NCBI GenBank assembly: GCA_022828595.1
Contig: JAKGHH010000005.1
Span: 65,653,655-65,717,654 of the forward strand
DNA length: 64,000 nt
Source: Nelumbo lutea
Lineage: Eukaryota > Streptophyta > Magnoliopsida > Proteales > Nelumbonaceae
Direction of reading: 5' to 3'
The translations under genes and the position numbers were made by a program. Below, one piece after another: positions 23,607-33,860 of this stretch. Every line of letters begins with the position of its first letter. Positions within the stretch are counted from its first letter, which is position 1. Below the pieces are notes generated by a model that did not search any database, had not been told where the DNA came from, and worked only from the letters and a program-made list of their open reading frames with translations.

Positions 23607-23705
23607 GATAGGTTCTATATGATGATCTGCACTTCGATAGGTTCTTAAAATTCTTGATCTTGAATTTAATTATTGATAGGTTCTATATGATGATCTACAC
23701 TTTGA
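23607..23705. repeat. Short direct repeat next to the RRA pseudogene
   Basis: GATAGGTTCTATATGATGAT occurs twice about 68 bp apart (near 23607 and 23675), followed by similar CTGCACTT/CTACACTT sequence. This is a small local duplication. Confidence 0.55.
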
Positions 23706-23811
23706 GATCATCAGAACCTTGATCTCAATTAATCTTTGAAATTCATTTATTCATCGTGATACTTTTTAAAGCTTTAATGCTAACCTTTACTGGTTCTAAC
23801 AACAACACAAA

Positions 23812-24526
23812 AAAGTTCCTGTAACCAAGGAAGTGTAGGAGCTGAGAAGTTCATGGAGGTCTTTAGAGGGGGACCAATGAGCTCCACTAGCATCCACCAA
23901 TCTGAAGCTTCAAGGAGACTAAGGGATGTAGAAAAAATTTGAAGATAGAAGCAAAGGACTTTCTGTTCAAAGAAATAAGGATGAAAGGTTCTTGCAGTGT
24001 TAAGATAAGGGAAGCTAAGAAGGCAATAGTCATGGTAGAAGGTATAGAGACGGTAAAGTGGCTTACTATGGTGTTGTTTGGCAAGTCACCTGCCAGCCAA
24101 AGGAAGATGTGAACTTTTGCATTAAGATCTTAGCAGCCTGAAGTCCATTTGGTTAAGGTGCGTCTTCCTGCGCAAAGATGCAAAGAAAAAATATGAAAAG
24201 CTCCATTTAGAGCTTCCTGAAAATAGCTCAAAACGGGCTTCACATGTCTTTTTGGGGAGACATCTTTTGGCAGCTAGATCTTTTTCCAACCAAACGGGAA
24301 AAGACCAAAATGTGGGATGTTGGGATTCTAAACAGCCAACAGCTCGCGTGGAAAAACACACCAATCAGGGCAGTACGTTTGTGTCTGAGGCAGCTTCCAA
24401 GGGTAAACAGACTTATTGGAAGGAGAGACTAGTAGAATCAGGGAGAAGATATGTGGTGGAATGTAGAAGAATGCCAAGGGATGCTTTTTTTGCTCTCTTG
24501 GAATACTTTACAAACGGAAGGAAGCT
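23812..24526 (+). pseudogene. LINE ORF1 fragment (same L1 family as LINE-1)
   Basis: KIEAKDFLFKEIRMKG and SVKIREAKKA near 23930-24030 match LINE-1 ORF1 (KIEAKNLMFEEMRIKG) in order. SGRRYVVECRRMPRDAFFAL near 24430-24500 matches its GRRYVVEC block. Between them, 24064-24300 is less similar and may be a small insertion with CCAAAC/GTTTGG ends. Frameshifts break the frame. The homology stops where the chromovirus LTR begins. Confidence 0.72.
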
Positions 24527-24696
24527 GATAAGAACACTTCTATTGAGCTTCTTCAAGGGAGCTCTTCCTCCTGAAATGGAATAGTAGAGAGAAGAAGAAG
24601 AAGAGAGGTTGAAGAAGAAAAAGTGATTCGGATATTTTCCATGCATTCATAGGGCTTTTCATGCTATTTATATTGAATCAAAACAGGTTACTGTCA
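24527..24696 (-). repeat. Chromovirus 3' LTR (probable, about 170 bp)
   Basis: It reads TGACAGTAACC at the minus-strand start and CTTATCA at the end. A TATA-like AATATAAATAG lies at about 24670 and a pyrimidine-rich leader follows. Limits were chosen from TG...CA ends and the break in LINE homology at 24527. No second LTR is available to confirm them. Confidence 0.55.
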
Positions 24697-24729
24697 AGCT
24701 ACCTCCATGCACATGGGACTGTCGAGTTA

Positions 24730-26766
24730 GTTATGCTGATGCGGCCTCCTGGTGTAGACGAACTTGATGGGCTGGACTACACGGAATACTCTTCCTGAGT
24801 TGCTGCCTTTGGTGATCAGACATGGAGGCTGCTGGGCCTGGGCTTTGGTTGTTGTTTGCATACTGTTGTGCTGGTCCAGGATCCTAACAACCCCACCCGC
24901 TTCAGAATCAACCTTGTCCTCAAGATTGAAGTCAGGGAATTGTAGCTGCAGTCTTGAGATGTCCTCCCATGTTGCATCTTCAACAGGAAGGTTCTTCCAC
25001 TTAACCAGAGATTGTTGGACCTTCTTTAAAACCAGGTACCACCCATTTGAAGCCATGCACAGACACGGGTTCCAGCAAGAGAGACCCTTCGTTTGAAAAC
25101 TGAGGTAGAGAACTGTCAACTCTGGATGAAGGGGATAGGCATGGTTTCAGCAAATTCACATGGAACACTGGGTGCAATTTGGAACCAACCGGTAGATCCA
25201 ACCTATAGGCCACCTGTCCACCCTCTCAGCTACCTTAAATGGTCCAAAGTAGCATGGTGCTAGTTTCTGCTGGGGTTGAGATGCCACAGAAATTTGCCTA
25301 TATGGCTGAAGCTTAAGGTAAACAAGGGCTCCAACCTGAAACTCCAATTCTCTGTGTTTCTTATCATAGGATAGCTTCATGCGATGTTGGGCTTCCTGCA
25401 GGTGTAACTTCAGGTCCTTGAGCACCTTGTCTCTAGTGGAGAGCTGTTCTTCTACTTCAGCTACAACAATAGATCCCTTATCATAGGATAACACAATGGG
25501 AGGACCGCACCCATAAAAGATTTTAAATGGAGTAGTACCTGCCGATACCTGGAAGGAGGTGTTATACCAGAATTCAGCCCATGGGAGCCATGTAGTCCAC
25601 TATTCAGGCCTGTCACCTATGAAACACCGTAAATAGGTTTCCAGACAGCGGTTGACCACTTCAGACTGTCCATCAGTTTGAAGATGGTAACTAGTTGCGT
25701 GCAACATTCAAACCCCTTGAGCTTGAAGTAAGCTTCCCAGTAATGACTCATGAACAATGGGTCCCTATCAGTGAGTATAGAGTTGGGGGTGCCATGTAGC
25801 TTGGCTACCTCCTGAACATAGGCTCTGGCCACCATCATGCTGTATACGGATGTGGGAGAGCTACAAAATGGGCATACTTGCTCAATCTGTCCACCTCAAC
25901 TGGTATAACAAATTCCCCTTGAAACTTGGGTAGCCCAGTGATAAAATCCATGGTTATTTCGTTCCAAACCTTGTCCGGTATGGGGAGAGGTTGTAACAGG
26001 ACTGTAGGAAGTTGAGTACTATGTTTTTGTTGTTGGTAGATGGAGCATTGGGCCACATACTATTGGACCATGGACTTCATTCCTCTCCAATAATAATGAT
26101 TGGACAGCCTCTTCTAGGTATGCAATACTCTGGAATGACCCCCTAATGCAGAGTCATGGAAAAATACGTAGCAAATCCCCATAATGAACATAGGGTGATG
26201 CCACAACTAACCTCCTCTTGTAAAATAAAGTAGAATCCATATGGTATACCCAGGCACTGAAGCTGGATATAGTTCCCACTTGGAGCAGATCTGTGACAGA
26301 ATTGGGTCTCGATGAGCCTCTGCCTTTATCTGATATAGCAGAGGATAAGTAGGTTGGGAGAGACTCAATGAGTGTAATTTCGCACCTCGGGACAGGGTGT
26401 TAGCCACTGAGTTAGCTGAATCCGGTTTATACTCTATATTGGAAATCATACCCCAATAGTTCGTAAGCCCATCGCTGCTATTCCGGGTTGAGAATACGCT
26501 GATCCAACAGATGTCAGATGCTTCCGTGGTCTGTCCTGACTGTGAACCTTCAGCCCAACAAGTAAAGCCCGCCACTTTTGGATGGCAAGCACAGTAGCCA
26601 TCAACTCCTTTTCATAATTGGACTTGGACTGGACCTGCTGTGACAAAGCCTTGCTGAAATAAGCGACCAGCTGACCTCCTTGCATCAATACAGCACCCAC
26701 ACCATGACCTGAAGCATCAGTTTCAATAATTAAACTCTCTAGAAAAATCTGGCAGAATTGAAGTGT

Positions 26767-26797
<31 letters not shown>

Positions 26798-27185
26798 GAG
26801 AGGTAACCACCTGTTCAAGGGACTGAAACGCTTGCTCAACTTGGGGGTTCCACTCAAACGTATCCTTCTTCAATGGTTGTGTTAAAGGCACTGCAAGGGT
26901 GCCATATCCCTGAATAAACCGCCTGTAGTAGGCCAATCAGATCCAAAAACCCATGTAAGGACTTCAGAGATGTGGGCCCCGGCCTAGTTAACCATGCACT
27001 TGACTTTTTCTTCTGCGTCTGTATAGACTCTTCCGCCCTCTATGATGTGGCCTAAGTACTGGAAATGGGTCTGACCGAAAGAGCACTTGCTGGTTTTCGC
27101 ATAAAGCTGGTGCTTACATAGAAGAGTTCGAGTGTTGTGAAGGTGCTCCATATGATCCTGCCACGATGGACTGTAGACTAACTTG
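24730..27185 (-). pseudogene. Chromovirus pol remnant
   Basis: RT thumb: CSFGQTHFQYLGHIIEGG near 27060-27110, then AYYRRFIQGYGTLAVPLTQP. RNase H: VGAVLMQGGQLVAYFSKALS (about 26640-26700). Integrase: VWNEITMDFITGLPKFQG, HGTPNSILTDRDPLFMSHYW. C-terminal part: [28 protein letters not shown], then a chromodomain ([17 protein letters not shown], about 24950-25010). Several frames and stops break it. In the RT/RNase H linker a (GT)n(G)n run (26766-26799) has replaced conserved residues. Confidence 0.88.
26766..26799. repeat. (GT)n followed by (G)n microsatellite in chromovirus pol
   Basis: About 16 bases of GT repeat run into about 17 consecutive G. On the minus coding strand this would read proline and Thr-His repeats where the family has a conserved segment before the second catalytic block. 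Confidence 0.9.
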
Positions 27186-27195
27186 AAGTTACTGC

Positions 27196-27488
27196 TGTTA
27201 GCAGGACTTCTAGGAAGAAGAGAAAATCAGAAATCGATAGGAAGAAGAAGAGAGAAGAAGAGAAAAGAGAATAGAAGAAGAACAAGAGAGGAATGGGCGA
27301 AAATCACTTACTGCCGCCCTAAGCAGTATTATTTATATGTTTAACATAACATTAGGTAAAAGGACAAAACTGCCCTGCTACCTATAACAGTACAAGAAAA
27401 CAAGCATAAAGCCAAAAATAAGAAATAAAAGACTGAACTTATGGGACCACACATAAAAATATCAGGTCTGGTCCATTGTATCACTACA
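27196..27488 (-). repeat. Copia-2 3' LTR (293 bp)
   Basis: It reads TGTAGTGATAC on the minus strand next to a polypurine tract and ends CTGCTAACA. It has an A/T-rich promoter-like stretch and a CT-rich end. Size and end match the Copia-1 LTR, so the two elements belong to related lineages, although their U3 parts differ. Confidence 0.85.
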
Positions 27489-27500
27489 CCCCCCCTCAAA
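27489..27500 (-). promoter_or_regulatory. Copia-2 polypurine tract
   Basis: On the minus strand TTTGAGGGGGGG directly precedes the TG of the LTR. It is equivalent to the tract at 4695-4705. Confidence 0.8.
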
Positions 27501-29590
27501 GTAGGAATAGATATTCATCATTCCCAACTTGCACAAATCTGATTCCAATTCGACTTTGGTGACTGCTTTGGTGAAGAGATCAGCAAGCTAATATCAGAGG
27601 TGACATAGGGCAAGCAAACATCTTGAGAAGCAACTTTCTCGTGGATGAAATGATGGTCAACCTCAATATGTTTCGTTCTGTCATGCTGGATGGGATTATG
27701 AGCAATATTGATAGCAGCTTAGTTATCACAATACAACTTCAGTGGTTTCTCATACTCAATCCCTAGTTCCTCAAGAAGGAATCTCAGCCATAATACTTCA
27801 GTTACACCATGGGCCATGGACCTGTACTCTGCCTAACACTTGAACGGGCAACAACATTTCGCCTCTCGCTACGCCATGACACAATGTTACCTCCAACAAA
27901 AGCACAATACCCTGAAGTCGATCTTCTACCATCAACACATCCAGCCCAATCAACATCAGTATACACCTCGATTTTCATTAGACCATTATTTTTAAAGAGT
28001 ATTCCATGACTTGGACATTTCTTCAAGTAAGCATGGATTCTTTCCACAACCAATAGATGAGTGGTTCTAGGAGAATGCATGTATCGGCTGACAACACTAA
28101 TTGCATGGGAGATGTCAGGACAAGTGAGACATAGATAAAGGAGCTTTCTGACTAGTCATTGGTACATTGCTTTGTCCTCAAGAGGCTCACCCCCTTCGAC
28201 ACTTATCTTATGATTCAATTCAATAGGTGTGTTTGCTAGTTTAACCCCTAGTTTCCCAGTGTCCTCGAGGAGATCAAGGACATATTTCCTCTATGAAATG
28301 AAGATACCATGTCTAGAGAGGGCCACTTCAATTTTCCAAGAAATATCGCAGATCACCAAGGTCTTTCACTTCAAATTCCTCATTAAGTAATTTGAGAGAA
28401 TCAATCTCATCAACATCACAACCAGCAACAATGTCGTCAACATACACTATAAGAAGGGTGAGAGAAGCACCATTTCTCTTAATGAATAGAGTGTGATCGG
28501 AGTGGGCCTATACATAGCCAAACCATTCAAGAGCCAATCTAAATATGTCAAACCAGGCTCTTGGAGATTGCTTTAAATCATATAGAGCCTTTTGCAATTT
28601 GCAAATTTTCTTCCCTATAGCTTCATCATAAAACCCAGGAGGTAGCTCCATATACACCTCTTCCTGCAAGTCTCCATTGAGGAAAACATTATTGGCATCT
28701 AGTTGGAACAGAGGCCATGAAAAATTTGTTGCAAGGGATAGTAGAACTCTAATGGTGTTCATCTTGGCAACAGGTGCAAAGGTTTCTAGGTAGTCAATGC
28801 CATAAGTCTGAGTATACCCCTTTGCAACCAGTCGAGCCTTATACCTTTCAACTGAGCCATCTGCATTATGCTTCACAGTGAACACCCATCTGCACCCAAC
28901 TAGTTTCTTCCCTTCTGTCTTGTCAATTAGCTCCCAGGTCTTATTTTTAATGAGAGCACCCATATATTCCTCCATTGCATTCTTCCACTCAGGTACTGCA
29001 AGAGCTTCCTAGATAGACCTAGGAATGCGTATAGCAGAGATAGATGCCAAGGACCTATAGGATTGTGAAAGATGATCATAGGTGATAAACTGAGATATGC
29101 AATGGGCAGTAGATGAAGTGCACAGACGCTTTCCCTTGCAGACTGCAATGGGAAGATCAAGATCATCTAGAGGGGGTAGGGGATCAGAAGGTGAGGGTGA
29201 TGTATCAATAGGCAAGGAGGGAGAAATAACCAAATCTGGAACTGCCGAGGAGAGAGGAATTGGCCTGGATTGATTATGAGCACCAAAATCAACATGCCTC
29301 CACCTCCTATGGTAAACTCTCAACTCCCTACACCTCTGACTAATACCCTCATTACACAACTCTCCTTCAAGAATATGAATAGGTAGAGAAACTTCAGGAC
29401 AAGGACTATCCTTCTCATTATTCTCCCCCTAAGAAGCAACACCTGGATAATAAGGGACATCCTAAAAAAAGGTAACATCCATGGACACAAACCAAGAGCC
29501 AAGACTAGGATCATAGCAGAAATATCTCTTTTGATTCTGTGCATAACCAAGGAATATACATTTAGCAACTTTAGGATCAAACTTAGTAAT
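27501..29590 (-). pseudogene. Copia-2 pol remnant (integrase end, RT, RNase H)
   Basis: The integrase tail includes VAKCIFLGYAQN (frame broken, about 29480-29560). [42 protein letters not shown] and YMELPPGF (28508-28975). The catalytic YVDD is at about 28434-28446, past a stop at about 28508. RNase H: TDVDWAGCVDGRRSTSGYCA (about 27880-27950), continuing in another frame to DRTKHIEVD near 27660. Stops at SxRKY and YxLV sites and several frameshifts make it non-functional. Confidence 0.9.
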
Positions 29591-29600
29591 GCAATCCATT

Positions 29601-30100
29601 AGTCTTTTCAGCATTGTTTCATTTGTCAATCTTTAATGCTTAAATTTATTTCATTCCCTCACTTTGATCATTCTGTTGTTAGCTTTCTTTTGGGTAATTC
29701 TCATCTCTCATTCTTTGTGCTTTGGCAAGTGTGCATGTGTGCTATATATTCCAATAAAATTTGAAGCCCAATTTTTTTTTATTTTCCTTGAAACATTGGT
29801 GAAGTAGAGGCTGGTTTAGCTAGGCGTGTGTGGGGTGCCTAACACCTTCCCACACTGAACCTTGGTCCCTGAACCCTAAGAATCTCTATTCCAATCAGGT
29901 TATGACTCACCAAGAAAACATTTGTTTTTCTTGAAAAATCTCAGATTTTCCTAAATTCCCATTTTACAAAAATTTAGGTGGCAACTCCATCATCTCCCTC
30001 CGGTTTGAGTAGCCACACCCGTAATAGTTTTCACATCTTGTTAATAAAATCACACTTCAATTACCAAAAAAAGACACTAAAAAGAAAGGAAAGCCTCACA
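29601..30100 (+). repeat. Possible Gypsy/Tat LTR-end or leader relic
   Basis: The phrases GGGGTGCCTAACACCTTCCC (about 29834) and TTTAGGTGGCAACTCC (about 29970) resemble sequences I know from the LTR end and primer-binding region of plant Tat-type elements. No coding region or partner LTR is visible. Weak call. Confidence 0.35.
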
Positions 30101-30629
30101 ATAAATGTGTAGGCCCATTTCTTTCGCAATTGAAGGGGCTTACAACATATTTTACCAGATTTAAGTCCTAATTAAGCCTAACTTGTAAGAATCTAGTCCA
30201 ATCAATTTAAAAAAAATGGCTTGAGCACTACAACCTCAAGTTATTCTTGAGCCCATAGTGCTCAAGGAGGCATTGTTAAGTCCTTAATTTTGCTGGACTA
30301 GGAGCAGGTTATTAAGATACTCCCACTCACGGCTTAAAAGAAGGAAAAAAGGGCTTTCTTTCCAACTTGATCTTTTAAGCCCAATCATTCCTATGGGTGG
30401 GCTGAAATAATTTATGGAAAAAAGGGGTATGGAATCCATTTTAATGAACAGCATACCCTAAATTAATTGGGCCTTATTTATAATGCAGTAGGCATTTAAT
30501 GGGCCTACAGTAGAACCCATTTAATGGGACAAACCCTAAAAGAATTAATTTTTTTATTAATTAATAATCTTATGAGGTGTCCCACTTATTTATAAACGGG
30601 ATGCCACTTGTCCTATCCTAACAAGAGAG

Positions 30630-30870
30630 CTATTTTCCCTCCTTTAGCCACTTGAAGTGGGGTGACACATGTCACCCTAGGAAGAGAAGACTCTTTTCCC
30701 TCCTCTAGCCACTTTAAGTGGTGTGACCATGTCACCCTAGGAAGGAGTTATTTTCCCTCCTTTAACCACTTTAAGTGGGGTGACATATGTTACCCTAGGA
30801 GGGAAGAGGTTTCCTTTCCTCCTTAACCCATTTTAAGTGGGGTGACACACTTGGCACCTTAAGAAGAGAG
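30630..30870. repeat. Tandem repeat, about 57-64 bp x 4
   Basis: Each unit contains CCTCC(T)TTAxCCACTTxAAGTGG followed by GGTGACAxxTGTxACCCTAGGA, with its own short palindrome. Four imperfect copies are visible, the last the most diverged. It lies just upstream of a TATATAAAC box (about 30902), so it may be the U3 part of a long LTR. Confidence 0.8.
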
Positions 30871-30900
30871 GGGTGGGGGGAGTTACCTAACCACCTCCCT

Positions 30901-30910
30901 CTATATAAAC
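30901..30910 (+). promoter_or_regulatory. TATA-like box downstream of tandem repeats
   Basis: CTATATAAAC lies after the 57-64 bp repeats and before a purine-rich, leader-like stretch. A role as an LTR promoter is inferred, not shown. Confidence 0.35.
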
Positions 30911-31203
30911 CCCTCTACTTGTAGGAGGAGGGAGGGTTAATGCCATTTTTGGCTAATGATATTCTATTAATAGAATTTCCAACAACAAGAGACAAACAAG
31001 AGGGAGGAGAAAGAGGAGAAGATTGTGGTGTGAAGAAAAAGAAGAAAATGAGAAAGTGGACGGTAGGGATTGAAGTTTTCCTCCACCTCTTCACTATGGT
31101 ACTCCTACAACTTCCTTCATGAGAAGTATGTATTTTCTTCTTCTTTCACCCTTTGTTTCTTTATTGTTATTTTTTTTCTCTTTCTCTCCTTGTCTCACAT
31201 TTA

Positions 31204-31540
31204 ATCATACGTGAGGGAGACAACCATCTACAGCCTTGTTCATTAAACTTGGCTGATTATGGTTCCTCACATCATATTAACCTATAAAATCATTACTTTA
31301 TGTGAGGGAGAACCATCTACAGCCTTGTTCATGAAATTTAACTGATTATGGTTTTCCTCACAACATACTAACCTATAAAATCATTACTTTGTGTGAGGAG
31401 ATAAAACCATCTACAACCTAGTTAAAAAAAAAAAAACAACTTGCCTGATTATGGTTCCCCAGACCATGATAATGCACATAACCATTATTTAAATGGCCAT
31501 CTACAAACTTATTCATGAAATATAGCTACTTATAATCCCT
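31204..31540. repeat. Tandem repeat, about 105-115 bp x 3-4
   Basis: The repeated core is AACCATCTACAGCCTTGTTCAT ... CTGATTATGGTT ... CTCACA ... ACCTATAAAATCATTACTTT, with decay toward the right. Only the first three copies are complete. Confidence 0.78.
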
Positions 31541-32529
31541 ATTTTCTTGTTATACATATAAAAAAGTTTACTTATTTATTTATATGTGCTAGTTTTATCT
31601 CAAATAAAAAGGGAATATATACCAGAATTTTCAAAGGAAAATTCTGTAGGAAAATCCGACTTAGTTTAGTCTATTCACTTGTACATTTTAGCTATAATTA
31701 AGAGGTTTTTTTTGCCCTTAGTAGAGATGTAAATAAAGGAACATCTACATGATTTCCTGAATGGGACTTATCCAAATATCAAAAAGCCCAGCTATTAGTC
31801 TAATTAGGTGAATTATGTTGTGTGAAAAATTATACTAAAAAAATTTTCCACTAACATGGTCTTAGCTTGCTGGCTGTGATAGCTTGGTCTTTGTAAGTAG
31901 TATATGTATTAGGCAGCTGATGAGTTTTTTGTGACAATCATTTTCATGTTACAGAAAGAAACCACACAAAACATACCCGTAGAAACATAGGTATCCAAGT
32001 ACAAGGTTTCCCATGGTACCTGTCAAAATTTTTTAGAAACTTCTAGTTTCCAAAATTCTCACCATGGCAGTCATTCCCCCCATTCTAAGTGTATATTCCA
32101 TTGAGTCCAAGGAAATCTATACACTAATAGGAAAAGCAAAAGATATCCAATTCCACAACCAAGAATAATGCTCAAAAGTTAGACAAGCTATCAAGTTCAA
32201 GAACTATATGCACAACTGAAGAAAAAAGGCAAACAATTAAACAAATTCCAGAAATTAACAGGACTATAAATTGACATCAGATTATCCAAGAAAGGCTATC
32301 AAATATTTCAATCTGAAAGCAGCCATGATCAAGAAATAAAAATGCCATGATGTAATATGTAAACAACTAAATATAACCTAAATTTAAACAATACGTAAAC
32401 AATTGATGAAATCACATAGATTCAGACAAAAAGTAGTAGTTCAAAACAATCATAAAAAAATTGGCTGTTATCCACCCAGTGCACAAGTTATTTATCCCTT
32501 AAAAAAAAAAGAAGAGAAATTAATCAACA
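31541..32529. other. AT-rich stretch, nothing recognised
   Basis: No motif-bearing frame, long inverted repeat or tandem array was seen on either strand. Confidence 0.5.
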
Positions 32530-32704
32530 TACACATAGATCATCATTAGCATCTAATCCTTGTACCAACCATGTGGGGTTGACTACATGAATCCTGTTTC
32601 ACCATTCCATTCTGTTCGGTGCCATATCTATTGTTAAATTATGAGCACTTATAATCATTTTCTACTACATGCTCATTTTTTAGGTGTTGTTTCTTGACTG
32701 CCCA

Positions 32705-33344
32705 TTTAGGGGCGGGGGGACTTGAGCCAAGCTGATCCAAATATCCAGCTATTCAAGCTTAGCTCACTGAAAAAAAAAACACACACACACAAAGCTTAAG
32801 TTTGATCTCAAGCTCAATTCAAGTTAAAGATTGAGTTGGAATTCGGCTTGAACTTGCCTGTGAGCCACTAGGTTGAATAGTTTTTCTGGTCCAATTGGAG
32901 TGGACGACTCCCTTAGGGTTGAGGTAATGGCAGTCATGGAAGGGGTAAAAAGAGCAAGGGACCTGAATATCAATAAGTTGGTCATAGAAGGTGATTCTGA
33001 GATAGTAATGGGCTGGTTAAAGGAAGACAAGATTGGGCTTTGGGACTACAACAATGAGAAGAGGAAGTTTAAGTGGTTGACTAAGGACATTGATGTAAAA
33101 TGAATTTCGGTAAAGAGAAGTGCCAACTCCTTCGTTGACAGTTTAGCTAGGAAAGGGGTGCATAGGAATTCTATTTTCTGGGCTCAATTGTAACTGTTTT
33201 TTCTCTTCTGATCCCTAGGGGAGCTAAGATATTTTATCTACCCTCCATTGTAATTTAATCTCTTATTAATGAAATACTTCCTGTTATCGATAAAAAAAAT
33301 AGCTCGTGAAAATCTCAATCTGTGTCCACCCCTATTGCCCAAGA
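32705..33344. mobile_element. hAT-type MITE inserted in the RTE element, with a LINE inside
   Basis: The left end TAGGGGCGGGG and right end CCACCCCTA form the TAGGGGTGG-type inverted terminus. TGCCCAT/TTGCCCAA flank the two sides as a decayed 8-bp duplication. RTE homology stops and resumes exactly there (TGGGCAA... / TGGGCAGTCAAGAAACAA). AGCTCAAGCTC-like motifs near the ends are common in such plant repeats. Confidence 0.68.
32873..33298 (+). mobile_element. 5'-truncated L1-type LINE, RNase H end (LINE-C)
   Basis: RNase H motifs: RVEVMAVMEGVKRA, VIEGDSEIVMGWLKED, NSFVDSLARKGVH, ending IFWAQL. A 3' UTR with GTAATTTAATCTCTTATTAA and an A-rich tail ending near 33298 follow. It has one in-frame TGA (about 33101). 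It lies within the MITE at 32705-33344. No clear target duplication was found. Confidence 0.8.
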
Positions 33345-33860
33345 TTCCTCTCCAATAACATTGTTGGCCTTAAAATGTTTTATAGAATTTTCCTTTTAGC
33401 CTAATATGGACAGTGTGGGAAGAAAGGAACGCAAGGATTTTCCAAGAGAAGGAGAGAAGCCCACAAGAACTGAAGGAGTGTGTCTTGTATGGAGCCATCT
33501 TGTGGATGAAATCTCTGGATCTTTTTCATCAATTTTCCTTTGATGATCTTTGGAAGAGTTGGACAGTAGTGGCAAGCTCCTCCTTCCTTAAGAAGAGGTT
33601 GTGTTTGAGTTGGGAACTCCCCCTGAAGTGTGGTTATATTATACTCGGGCCCCTTAGGAGTGGGGAACTCCACTAGGGTAGAATTATAAGCTGCCCTTCA
33701 AGGGGTTCAGTTTGTAGTGCAGCTAGGAGTGGAACATCTAATAATAGGAGATTCCAAGGTGGTTGTGGGGTGGTTACAAAAACCAAAGTCGGTGGTGTTG
33801 TGTTTTAGGAATGAAATTAACAAATTCAAGTCGCTAATAAGAAGTCTGTGTATTGAATAT

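Larger units (their letters stand above)
24527..27195 (-). mobile_element. 3' part of a Ty3/Gypsy chromovirus (RT end to chromodomain and 3' LTR)
   Basis: Minus-strand order is RT thumb, RNase H, integrase, chromodomain, then a short LTR. RT and everything upstream is cut off at 27195, where a Copia LTR begins. Homology stops close to the RT catalytic motif. On the other side the element lies in a LINE ORF1 fragment. The presence of a chromodomain places it among chromoviruses. Confidence 0.87.
27196..29600 (-). mobile_element. 5'-truncated Ty1/Copia element (Copia-2)
   Basis: The minus-strand order is integrase C-terminus, RT, RNase H, polypurine tract, 3' LTR. The gag, protease and most of integrase are missing. 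The homology stops near 29590. It abuts the chromovirus fragment exactly at an LTR edge, so it probably inserted into that element's pol gene, with the far side later deleted. No target duplication can be checked. Confidence 0.9.

Noticed and set aside
24064..24300. Insertion of a MITE inside the LINE ORF1 fragment, from GTTTGG/CCAAAC ends
   Set aside because: Neither a clear inverted repeat nor a target duplication could be shown.
33840..33860. Reading 33405-36675 as one continuous rearranged LINE
   Set aside because: RNase H precedes the RT linker, and long matching duplications flank 33861-36447, so an insertion of a second LINE explains it better.
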